A stretch of DNA of 64,000 nucleotides from an uncultured Pelagibacteraceae bacterium (GTDB lineage Bacteria > Pseudomonadota > Alphaproteobacteria > Pelagibacterales > Pelagibacteraceae). The notes below the pieces were generated by a model, which saw only the letters and a program-made list of their open reading frames with translations, did no database searches and was not told the origin of the DNA. This document shows positions 28,118-36,073 of the stretch, piece after piece; position 1 is the first letter of the stretch, and the number at the start of each line of letters is the position of its first letter. The DNA lies in assembly GCA_902604005.1 (NCBI GenBank), contig CACKXH010000003.1, forward strand, positions 1-64,000. Direction: 5' to 3'. Both the position numbers and the translations under genes were made by a program.

Positions 28118-29083
28118 ATGGAAATGACTTTAGTTTACACGGTTATAGGGTTTGCCCTTGCCGGTTATAGCGTAATCGCTAACGACTCAATTCAAACACT
28201 TGGTACATTTATAGCTTCAAAGAAGAAGTGGTTTAAATGGTATACACTTGCAGGATCTGCATCAGCTGTAATGATTTTTGCGTTAGCATGGGGATGGTAT
28301 TCATATGATGGTGATATTTCTTATGGAAGATTAACTAGAATACCTTATCAAGAAATTCAGTGGTATCATGCAGTAGCGCCTGCAATATTGCTATTATTAA
28401 CAAGAATTGGAATACCGGTATCTACTACTTTCTTAGTTCTTTCAGCATTTGCTTCAACAGTTGTGCTTGAAAAAATGCTATTAAAAAGTGTAGTTGGATA
28501 TGGTTTAGCGGCAATGGTCGCTTATATTGCTTGGATAGTAGTATCAAAATTTATCAATGAAAAATTAGATGAAGTTGATGAAAAATATATTGGCTTTTGG
28601 AGAAATGCTGTTTGGGTTTCTTCAGGTTGGTTATGGTGGGTTTGGTTATCTCACGATGTAGCTAATATTGCAGTATATCTACCTAGACAGTTAGATTTAA
28701 CATTACTTTTGATTGTAATGGCTTACTTCACTGCATTATTATTTTATATTTTCTACATTCAAGGTGGACCAATTCAGAAAGTTGTTTTGGAGAAGACTGG
28801 AACAAGATATGCAAGATCAGCTACAATTATTAACGTAATTTATGCTGGTGTCTTATTCTACTTTAAAGAACTTAATGATTTGCCTATGTCAACTACATGG
28901 GTTTTCGTTGGTTTGTTGTGTGGAAGAGAACTTGCAATTTCAACAATGAACAAAGATTATAAGTTTAAGTATGTTTTTCCATTAATTGGTAAAGACTTTC
29001 TTAAAATGATCTTTGGATTAAGCGTATCAGTTGGAATTGTTTTAGCAATTCACTACATAATTATTCCAAATAATTGGTTCTAA
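28118..29083 (+). CDS. divergent PiT-family (phosphate/sulfate permease-like) membrane protein
   Basis: A 321-residue protein with about eight to nine hydrophobic segments. It has two halves with matching motifs: IANDSIQTLGT (residues 20-30) then PVSTT (100-104), and SHDVANIAV (178-186) then PMSTT (256-260). This duplicated ND...P-x-STT pattern is the hallmark of PiT phosphate permeases, whose usual form is GANDVANA...PxSTTH and about 400-500 residues long. The protein is shorter and the motifs are altered, so the substrate is uncertain (phosphate, sulfate or other anion). It has a long leader, a strong ribosome site and somewhat richer codon choice than neighbours. Confidence 0.72.
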   Translation: MEMTLVYTVIGFALAGYSVIANDSIQTLGTFIASKKKWFKWYTLAGSASAVMIFALAWGWYSYDGDISYGRLTRIPYQEIQWYHAVAPAILLLLTRIGIPVSTTFLVLSAFASTVVLEKMLLKSVVGYGLAAMVAYIAWIVVSKFINEKLDEVDEKYIGFWRNAVWVSSGWLWWVWLSHDVANIAVYLPRQLDLTLLLIVMAYFTALLFYIFYIQGGPIQKVVLEKTGTRYARSATIINVIYAGVLFYFKELNDLPMSTTWVFVGLLCGRELAISTMNKDYKFKYVFPLIGKDFLKMIFGLSVSVGIVLAIHYIIIPNNWF

Positions 29084-29093
29084 ACAAATCTAT

Positions 29094-29124
29094 ATGGTCG
29101 TGTTAATCTAATTAGCACGACCAT
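29094..29124. terminator. hairpin between convergent genes
   Basis: ATGGTCGTG and CACGACCAT pair, extended by a G-U and four A-T pairs to a 14-bp stem with a 3-base loop. It sits 10 bases after the PiT-like stop and 9 bases before the end of the SMR-like gene. The T tract after it is interrupted (TATCTTATTTT), but this is the clearest GC-rich hairpin in the region. Confidence 0.75.
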
Positions 29125-29133
29125 TATCTTATT

Positions 29134-29478
29134 TTAAGAACTTACTTTTCCTAAATAATTTACAAGAATAACGCCTATAATTATTAGAATTATACCTATA
29201 GTTCCATAAATATTAGGTAATTGATTATATTTTAAAATACCAAAGATCGTTACTGCAGTAATTGTTAATCCTCCATATGTTGCATAAGCAAAACCCACTG
29301 GGATCATCATCATAACTTTAGATAAACAAAAAATACAAAGAACTATTGAAATAATACAAAATAACGTTGGCATTAAGTTTGTAAAACCGTTTGTAGTCTT
29401 TAGCAAACCATTTGAAGCAATACCTAATATTACTGCAAAAAATAAATACAAATATCCAGAAATTTTAAATGTAATCAT
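29134..29478 (-). CDS. SMR-like small membrane protein lacking the catalytic glutamate
   Basis: A 114-residue protein with four membrane segments (about 7-27, 34-52, 57-77 and 88-108) and the overall plan of small multidrug resistance proteins. LLKTTNGF near 25 and AYATYGGL near 64 align with EmrE-type LMKFSEGF and AYAIWSGL. The essential membrane Glu14 of EmrE falls on Gly19 here and the Trp on Tyr. Proton-coupled drug export by the EmrE mechanism is therefore unlikely. Alternatives are a lipid-carrier flippase-like subunit or a transporter with another coupling. It lies 43 bases after the phnE end on the same strand. Confidence 0.7.
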   Translation of the reverse strand: MITFKISGYLYLFFAVILGIASNGLLKTTNGFTNLMPTLFCIISIVLCIFCLSKVMMMIPVGFAYATYGGLTITAVTIFGILKYNQLPNIYGTIGIILIIIGVILVNYLGKVSS

Positions 29479-29521
29479 TATTACATGATCTTCATAATCA
29501 TATAATAATCAATAAAATAAA

Positions 29522-30349
29522 TTACTTAATTTTAGATCTAATAAATGCTGATAGATGATCTATAATAAAAATTGTTACAAATATTAGAATTATAATTGCA
29601 GAAACTCTTTCATACTCAAACATCCTGAAAGATGATTGTAGTTCATAACCTATTCCACCCGCTCCAACTATACCTAGCATTGTAGCCATTCTAACATTTC
29701 TATCTAAGATATATAAATTGTTTGCAACAAATGATGGTAAGATCTGAGGTATAACACCAAATGAAATTATTTGACTTTTAGTTGCACCAGACGATTTAAG
29801 AGCATCAATTGGTCCTTTGTTAATATGCTCGATATCTTCTGCGTAAAATTTTGCTAAGAATCCCATCGTGTGTAAACCTAATGCAAGTACCCCTGGCATT
29901 GCACCAAATCCAATTGCAATAACTAATATCATTGCAATAATAAATTCAGGTATTGCTCTAAAGAATATGACTATAGTTTTACAGATTAGGTAAACAAAAT
30001 AATTAGGAGCTAAATTTCTTGCTGAAAATAATCCAAGTGGAATTGATAAAACTATGGCAATAAAAGTACCAAGAAAAGCAATTTCAATAGTCTCAAACAT
30101 TGCATAAATTAATTGATTTAAATTACTAAAATCAGGTGGAAGCATTCTTGATAAGATATCTCCAAAATATTTTGAAGAATCTGTAACTAATTTAATAAAA
30201 TCGATTTCTAAGTCATTTACAACAAATACTAAAACAAAAGAAAATATCCCTATAGTGGTAAGGGTTTTCCAAGACCATTGGGGTTTTAAATAAGTCGCAA
30301 GATCTTTGTCTTTATTGTCAACTTTAAGCTTAATAACGTTCCGTTCCAT
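29522..30349 (-). CDS. phnE: phosphonate-type ABC transporter permease PhnE
   Basis: The membrane subunit of a PhnCDE importer. The 275-residue protein has a membrane segment near 30-48 and about five more from residue 85 on; FRAIPEFIIAMI near 130 and the coupling stretch KSSGATKSQIISFGVIPQ near 185 are typical. It is the last gene of the phnD-phnC-phnE unit, one base after phnC. Confidence 0.93.
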   Translation of the reverse strand: MERNVIKLKVDNKDKDLATYLKPQWSWKTLTTIGIFSFVLVFVVNDLEIDFIKLVTDSSKYFGDILSRMLPPDFSNLNQLIYAMFETIEIAFLGTFIAIVLSIPLGLFSARNLAPNYFVYLICKTIVIFFRAIPEFIIAMILVIAIGFGAMPGVLALGLHTMGFLAKFYAEDIEHINKGPIDALKSSGATKSQIISFGVIPQILPSFVANNLYILDRNVRMATMLGIVGAGGIGYELQSSFRMFEYERVSAIIILIFVTIFIIDHLSAFIRSKIK

Positions 30350-30350
30350 A

Positions 30351-31073
30351 TTATACGTAAATTTTTTCTAAATTAGATTTGTTAATATTTTCAGATTTTT
30401 CATCAAATATAATCTTACCATCCAAAAGACCTACTAATCTATCTGAGTATTTTTTTGCTAAATCAACTTGATGAAGGTTACATAAAATAGTTGTGCCAAA
30501 CTCTTTGTTAATTTTCTTTAATAGAGATAAAATCAAATTTGCTGCTTTAGGATCTAAGCTAGCAACAGGCTCATCAGCTAATAATAATAATGGTTTTTTA
30601 ATTATAGCTCTTGCAATTCCAACTCTTTGTCTTTGACCACCAGATAATTCATCAGATCTATTATAAGATTTTTCAAGTAAACCTACAGTTTTTAAAGATT
30701 TTAAAGCTTCAATTTTTTGACCTTTTTTAAATAAATAAAATAAAGATAAAAATTTATTACTTGAATTTAATAGACCTGTTAAGACGTTGTTTATTGCAGA
30801 TAGATTATTTACTAGATTAAATTCTTGAAAAATCATTCCAGTTTTTTTTTGAACTTCTGGAATAGTATTGTTATTTACTATTTGATTATCAAAATAAATT
30901 TCCCCTCCACTTGAGTTTTCAAGTCCATTAATAGTTCTCAATAAAGTTGTTTTACCTGAACCACTGGGCCCTAAAATACTTACAAATTCTCCTTTATTAA
31001 TTTTTAAATTAACACCTTTTAATGCTGGACTTCCATTTTCAAAAGTTTTTTTAAGATCATTTATTTCAAGCAT
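30351..31073 (-). CDS. phnC: phosphonate-type ABC transporter ATP-binding protein PhnC
   Basis: The ATPase of the importer. The 240-residue protein shows Walker A GPSGSGKTT near 35, the Q-loop FQEFNLV near 81, signature LSGGQRQRVGIARA near 142, Walker B LLLADEPVASLD near 163 and the switch His in LCNLHQVDLA. Spacing to phnD (17 bases) and phnE (1 base) supports one operon. Confidence 0.94.
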   Translation of the reverse strand: MLEINDLKKTFENGSPALKGVNLKINKGEFVSILGPSGSGKTTLLRTINGLENSSGGEIYFDNQIVNNNTIPEVQKKTGMIFQEFNLVNNLSAINNVLTGLLNSSNKFLSLFYLFKKGQKIEALKSLKTVGLLEKSYNRSDELSGGQRQRVGIARAIIKKPLLLLADEPVASLDPKAANLILSLLKKINKEFGTTILCNLHQVDLAKKYSDRLVGLLDGKIIFDEKSENINKSNLEKIYV

Positions 31074-31090
31074 GATAGTCCTGTGTTAAT

Positions 31091-31945
31091 TTAACTTTTA
31101 TTCTTATTTAATAATTCAATTACTTCTCTTAAAACATTGTAGTCAGAGTCTTTAACTTCCATATAGTGAGACATCTTTCCACCATACCCACCTATCTGTC
31201 CGTGGTTATGAGCTTCTAAGACAGCTTTTTTAATTTTATCTCTATCTTCTTTTGGAATTATTTTTGAGTATGCCAGTGGTGGTGGAGGAACCCTATCCGA
31301 CTTATGTATAATTCTTACATCTTCTTTTTTAAAAGTTCCATCTTCTAATCTTGCTTCAAAATTTCTAGAACTCATACCACAAACATCAGATTGATTATTT
31401 AATACTGCTAATAAACATGCATCATGACTACCTGCATAAAAAACCTTCTCAAAATGATCTTTATTTTTTATTGAAAGATTGATTTTACTTAATTCTACTT
31501 GTGGAATTAAATCACCACTTGTTGATCCTATAGTGTTTAAAGATAAAATTTTACCTTTAACATCTTTAAATTCTTTTAACGCACTATCTTTTTTAACAAC
31601 AAAGTAAGTATAATAACCTGCATCTTTTTCACCAGGCCTCACTCCTGCAGCAAAAGCTTCTGCATTAGCAATCTCAGCAGCCTTGACATATGTTTTTCCA
31701 CCATACCAAGCTATATGAGCTCTACCCGCTCTCATTGCTTCAACAGCAGCATTATAATCTGTTACTTTAATTGTATCTATATTTAGTCCAGTAAGTTTTT
31801 CAGTGATTGAGATTAAATTTGTATAGTCACTTTCATCACCCTTCTCACTAGCAGGAACAAATACCATTTTATAGGTTTTTGCCTCAGCATTTAGGTTTCC
31901 AGTAAATAAAACTAGAAAAAGTATAAATATTGTTTTTTTTAACAT
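31091..31945 (-). CDS. phnD: phosphonate/phosphate-type ABC transporter substrate-binding protein PhnD
   Basis: The periplasmic receptor of the importer. The 284-residue precursor has a signal peptide (1-22, ending NLNAEA). The ligand-binding core includes FVPASEKGDESDY near 29, AWYGGKTYVKAAE near 79 and GSTSGDLIPQ near 138, as in PhnD/PhnS-type proteins that bind phosphonates, phosphate or phosphite. No C-P lyase or phosphonatase gene is present here, so the ligand is open. A possible promoter on the minus strand is TTGATT, 17 bases, TAATAA. Confidence 0.9.
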   Translation of the reverse strand: MLKKTIFILFLVLFTGNLNAEAKTYKMVFVPASEKGDESDYTNLISITEKLTGLNIDTIKVTDYNAAVEAMRAGRAHIAWYGGKTYVKAAEIANAEAFAAGVRPGEKDAGYYTYFVVKKDSALKEFKDVKGKILSLNTIGSTSGDLIPQVELSKINLSIKNKDHFEKVFYAGSHDACLLAVLNNQSDVCGMSSRNFEARLEDGTFKKEDVRIIHKSDRVPPPPLAYSKIIPKEDRDKIKKAVLEAHNHGQIGGYGGKMSHYMEVKDSDYNVLREVIELLNKNKS

Positions 31946-32030
31946 AATTTGTCATTTTGTTATCATTAACTTTGTTCGCTTACAAGTTAATTATTAGGAT
32001 ATACTGAAGGTGAAATCAACATTGGAATTG

Positions 32031-33155
32031 TTAACTTTTTGTGAATTTTTTGTTAAATGCGACTAATGCTTTTTTATAATCTTCGACCGTATCAATTTCT
32101 TTCCAACCACTTTCAATGATAACACAATGAACTTTTATACCTATATCAACAAGTTCCTGAATAAAGTCTGTAAGATAGGCTTTTTGAAAAACTTTAGCTC
32201 TTTGAAAAGGTTTATTCCAATATAATTTTTTTAATCGATGAAAGTGTTCCTTAAATATTTCAGTTCCACGATTAGATAATTTGATCATACCAATAAACTC
32301 ACCGTGAACTTCTTCATTGCCCGTATTTATTTTACCGATTTTTTCAACCTCATTGTTTGAGTTAAATATTACATTTTCAGCTTCAGAAATAGGATGATCT
32401 TTACGACCTACATAATAACCTCTCCAATCAATATCAACTACAACTGAGATATCATGATTTGAATTTAACGTTCTTTCAACAACAGAGGAATCGAATAGTA
32501 TGTCAGAATATGAAATAATGATATTTCCACTGATAACTTTTTCAGCGTAAAAAATAGAGTTCAAAATATTATTATTTTTATAATCTTTGTTTTCGAAATA
32601 TTTTATTCCTTTATAATTAATCTTTTCTTTTTTATATCCTCTAATCAAGGAAATATCTTTAATTCCATTCTTTTTATAAGAGTCTAGTTGACGTTGAAGA
32701 AGAGTTTTTCCACCAAAATCTAACATACATTTTGGAAGATTTTCTGTATGTTTTTTAAGTCTGCTTCCTAAACCTGCAGCAATAACTAATGCTTTACAAT
32801 TATTCTTATTTAATGAATTTTCAATTTTTTCAATTTGATCTTCATCAAGATCGTTTTCTTTAATAGATCTAATTAATGAAACAATTCTGGGATTTTTTTC
32901 AATATACTCTCCAATATCTGGTGCAACATTTCCTTTAGATATTCCTGCCAAATCATTAAGGGTATCAATATTGACTTTTAATAGACTAGAAAGTTTTTTT
33001 ATTACAATTTGTTTTGGAGCAGAACGTTTCTCTTTTTCTATATCATTTAAATATGATGCAGCAATACCAATTTTAGTGGCCAATTCTCTTTGACCGAAAC
33101 CATTCTTAATTCTTAATTCTCGAATTAATGATCCAAAATTTTTTTTCTTAGTCAT
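32031..33155 (-). CDS. fusion of an XRE-type HTH domain and a LicC/PntC-like nucleotidyltransferase
   Basis: A 374-residue two-domain protein. Residues 7-68 form an XRE/Cro helix-turn-helix (LIRELRIKNGFGQRELATKIG, ASYLNDIEKEKR), followed by a helical linker to about 118. Residues 120-370 are a sugar-phosphate/choline-phosphate type nucleotidyltransferase: AAGLGSR at 126-132, PK at 141-142, YSD at 216-218 (first metal Asp) and WKEIDT at 351-356 (second metal Asp). The closest relatives by eye are phosphocholine or aminoethylphosphonate cytidylyltransferases. One reading frame with no gap supports a true fusion. It lies between phnD and a GDP-mannose enzyme, 12 bases after the latter. The substrate and DNA target are unknown. 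Confidence 0.85.
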   Translation of the reverse strand: MTKKKNFGSLIRELRIKNGFGQRELATKIGIAASYLNDIEKEKRSAPKQIVIKKLSSLLKVNIDTLNDLAGISKGNVAPDIGEYIEKNPRIVSLIRSIKENDLDEDQIEKIENSLNKNNCKALVIAAGLGSRLKKHTENLPKCMLDFGGKTLLQRQLDSYKKNGIKDISLIRGYKKEKINYKGIKYFENKDYKNNNILNSIFYAEKVISGNIIISYSDILFDSSVVERTLNSNHDISVVVDIDWRGYYVGRKDHPISEAENVIFNSNNEVEKIGKINTGNEEVHGEFIGMIKLSNRGTEIFKEHFHRLKKLYWNKPFQRAKVFQKAYLTDFIQELVDIGIKVHCVIIESGWKEIDTVEDYKKALVAFNKKFTKS

Positions 33156-33167
33156 GATAAATTTTAT

Positions 33168-34355
33168 TTAAACTCTCCCATATATATCTTTATACCTCAC
33201 TATATCTGTTTCTTTTAATATAGAACCTACTTGAGCTTCAATAATTTTAACAGGTTTCTTATATGGATTTTCTATTCTATGGATTGCTCCTAATGGTATA
33301 AAGATGGTTTCATTAGGTTTCATAGTAAAACATTTCTTATTTAAAGTAATTTTGGGTTTACCATGAGTAATTAGCCAATGTTCAGCTCTATGGTGATGTT
33401 TTTGAAGACTTAATATACCTTTAGATTTTACGTATAATTCTTTTATCAAAAATTCCTTACCATTAAACAAATTAACGTAACTACCCCAGGGTCTATAAAA
33501 TACGTTTTTCTTATTAAAATATTGTCTTTTATTTTTGCCATACATTTTACAGATTTCTTTCCAAGATCCTAAATCAGACCAAGGTATATCTAATTTGATG
33601 GCGTTTATTTCTTTAGTTTTTTCTAATATTGCATAGTCAAAAGACTTAGTAGCTGATTTATTGAATGCTTGTTTGTTTAAATAATAAACGTTACTTTTAT
33701 ATTTTGCTTTTGTTACTGCTTTAGCACAATTTCGGTAAATATTTGGTTGATATTTCTTAAAATTATTAATTATTGAATCTTTTCTTAAATAAAACATTCC
33801 AGAATTCCAATAACCTTTTTTACTAATTATTTGTTTAGCTCTAGTTTCTTTAGGTTTTTCTACAAATCTAATTACTTTATTATTTTTTGTTAAAAAATAA
33901 CCAAATTCACTAGATGGTATTGTAGGTTTAATCCCAAAAATAAAGATATTATTTTGGGTTAATTTCTTTTGGTTTTTTTTTATAGCTTTATTAAATATAC
34001 CCACTTTATCAATCAAATGATCAGCGGCTAGGAACATTAAAGGTTGTTCATTAGGTATATCCTTTATTAATGCCGTACTTAATATAGCTGGTGCTGTATT
34101 TCTTTTAGCAGGCTCTAAAACTATCTTAAATTTTCTTATTTTGTGTTTCTTTAGGTGTTGTTTTACTTGTCTTAAATATTTAGCATTAGTGCTTATAATT
34201 GGTGCATCAAATATAGATGCTTTCACTCTCTCTAAAGTTTTACCCAATAAAGTCCAATTACCAAATTCTATAAACTGTTTTGCTTGATGTTTTTTGGCAT
34301 TTGGCCAAAGTCTTGTTCCTGCTCCACCACATAAAATGACTGGGCGAATTTTCAT
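33168..34355 (-). CDS. manC: mannose-1-phosphate guanylyltransferase / mannose-6-phosphate isomerase
   Basis: A 395-residue bifunctional-type enzyme that makes GDP-mannose for surface sugars. The nucleotidyltransferase domain opens ILCGGAGTRLWP, with FVEKP near 150, and the C-terminal cupin shows PWGSY, LQKHHHRAEHWLI and FIPLGAIHRIENP. It is shorter than the usual 460-480 residues, mainly between the two domains, so full isomerase activity is not assured. Its ATG overlaps the ilvD stop (TAATG). The next gene is the HTH-nucleotidyltransferase fusion. Confidence 0.88.
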   Translation of the reverse strand: MKIRPVILCGGAGTRLWPNAKKHQAKQFIEFGNWTLLGKTLERVKASIFDAPIISTNAKYLRQVKQHLKKHKIRKFKIVLEPAKRNTAPAILSTALIKDIPNEQPLMFLAADHLIDKVGIFNKAIKKNQKKLTQNNIFIFGIKPTIPSSEFGYFLTKNNKVIRFVEKPKETRAKQIISKKGYWNSGMFYLRKDSIINNFKKYQPNIYRNCAKAVTKAKYKSNVYYLNKQAFNKSATKSFDYAILEKTKEINAIKLDIPWSDLGSWKEICKMYGKNKRQYFNKKNVFYRPWGSYVNLFNGKEFLIKELYVKSKGILSLQKHHHRAEHWLITHGKPKITLNKKCFTMKPNETIFIPLGAIHRIENPYKKPVKIIEAQVGSILKETDIVRYKDIYGRV

Positions 34356-36073
34356 TAAATTTTTGAATAATCCTTAACTTCTTTTTTCTTACCTGGATGA
34401 GTTGGTGCACCTAAGTAAGCAGGACCAACTGTTTGAGCATATTTCCAGAGTGTGCCTGATCCAAAATCAGATTTTCTAGCCTTCCATTTTCTTTTTCTTG
34501 AAGCCAATTGAGATCTTGTTAATCGAACATTTATTGTTCCCTTCTTAGCATCAATATCAATCGTGTCCCCATTACGTAAAAGAGCGATAGGTCCACCCAA
34601 AGCAGCTTCTGGTCCAACATGACCTACACAAAAACCTCTTGTTCCTCCTGAAAATCTTCCATCGGTTATAAGAGCAACCTTTTCACCTTTACCTTGACCA
34701 TAAATTGCACCTGTAGTTGACAACATTTCTCTCATCCCAGGTCCTCCTACTGGACCTTCATATCTAATTACAATTACATCACCATCTTTATATTTTCTAC
34801 TTTGAACAGCTTTCATGGCACTTTCTTCATTTTCAAAACACCTTGCTTTTCCAGAAAATTGTAATCTTTTTAATCCTGCAATTTTTACTATAGCACCGTC
34901 AGGAGCTAAATTACCTTTTAATCCAACGACACCTCCATCTGGTGATAAAGGTCTGTTATAAGCTCTTAAGACTTTTTGTTTTGGATTAAATTTAATTCCT
35001 TTTAAATTTTCTTTCATAGTTTTACCTGTGACAGTCATACAACCACCATGAATATAACCACCATCATAAAGAGTTTTTAAAAGCATTGGCACACCACCTG
35101 CCAACCACAAATCTTTTGCAACATATTTTCCACCTGGTTTTAAATCTGCAAGATAAGGGGTTCTTTTGAATATTTTTGCAACATCCATTAAATCAAATTT
35201 AATTCCAGCTTCATTTGCAATAGCTGGTAAGTGTAATGCTGCATTAGTTGAACCACCTGTAGCAGCAACTATTGTTGCAGCATTCTCTAATGCTTTTTTT
35301 GTGACTATATCTCTTGGTTTAATTTTTTTGGCTAGTAATTCCATTACCATTTTTCCACTTGCTTTTGCATATTTATCTCTTTCTTCATAAGGAGCTGGTG
35401 TTCCTGCTGAATAAGGTAATGCTAAACCAATAGCTTCCGATACACATGCCATAGTATTTGCTGTAAATTGTCCACCACACGCTCCTGCTGTTGGACATGC
35501 AACTAATTCTAATTTTCTTAATTCTTTTGCTGACATTTGTCCTGAAGAATGTTTTCCAACACCTTCAAAAACATCTATAACAGTTACATCCTTTCCCTTG
35601 TATCTACCTGGAAGTATTGATCCACCATAAATAAAAACACTTGGAACATTTAATCGAACCATAGACATCATTAAACCTGGTAAAGACTTATCACAACCCG
35701 CAATACCTACTAATGCATCATAGCAATGTCCTCTTACTGTTAATTCAGCACTATCTGCTATTACTTCTCTTGAGATTAATGAAGATTTCATTCCCTCATG
35801 TCCCATTGCAATGCCATCGGTAACTGTAATAGTACAAAATTCTCTTGGAGTTCCTCCAGACGTTCTAACGCCCTTTTTAACAGATTGAGCCTGTCTCATT
35901 AGCGCTATATTGCAAGGAGCGGCTTCATTCCATGTGGACACAACACCAACAAATGGTTTGGAGACATCTTTTTCAGTTTCTCCCATTGCGTAATAAAAAG
36001 ATCTATGTGGAGCTCTATCTGGACCTAGAGATGTATGTCTACTTGGTAATTTTTTCTTATCAAACTTTCGCAT
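34355..36073 (-). CDS. ilvD: dihydroxy-acid dehydratase
   Basis: IlvD dehydrates 2,3-dihydroxy acids in valine, isoleucine and pantothenate synthesis, using an Fe-S cluster. At 572 residues it is full length. Cluster and metal motifs are visible: [11 protein letters not shown] near 123 and [16 protein letters not shown] near 193, then [20 protein letters not shown] near 480. It joins valS upstream by a one-base TAATG overlap and manC downstream by another. Confidence 0.96.
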   Translation of the reverse strand: MRKFDKKKLPSRHTSLGPDRAPHRSFYYAMGETEKDVSKPFVGVVSTWNEAAPCNIALMRQAQSVKKGVRTSGGTPREFCTITVTDGIAMGHEGMKSSLISREVIADSAELTVRGHCYDALVGIAGCDKSLPGLMMSMVRLNVPSVFIYGGSILPGRYKGKDVTVIDVFEGVGKHSSGQMSAKELRKLELVACPTAGACGGQFTANTMACVSEAIGLALPYSAGTPAPYEERDKYAKASGKMVMELLAKKIKPRDIVTKKALENAATIVAATGGSTNAALHLPAIANEAGIKFDLMDVAKIFKRTPYLADLKPGGKYVAKDLWLAGGVPMLLKTLYDGGYIHGGCMTVTGKTMKENLKGIKFNPKQKVLRAYNRPLSPDGGVVGLKGNLAPDGAIVKIAGLKRLQFSGKARCFENEESAMKAVQSRKYKDGDVIVIRYEGPVGGPGMREMLSTTGAIYGQGKGEKVALITDGRFSGGTRGFCVGHVGPEAALGGPIALLRNGDTIDIDAKKGTINVRLTRSQLASRKRKWKARKSDFGSGTLWKYAQTVGPAYLGAPTHPGKKKEVKDYSKI

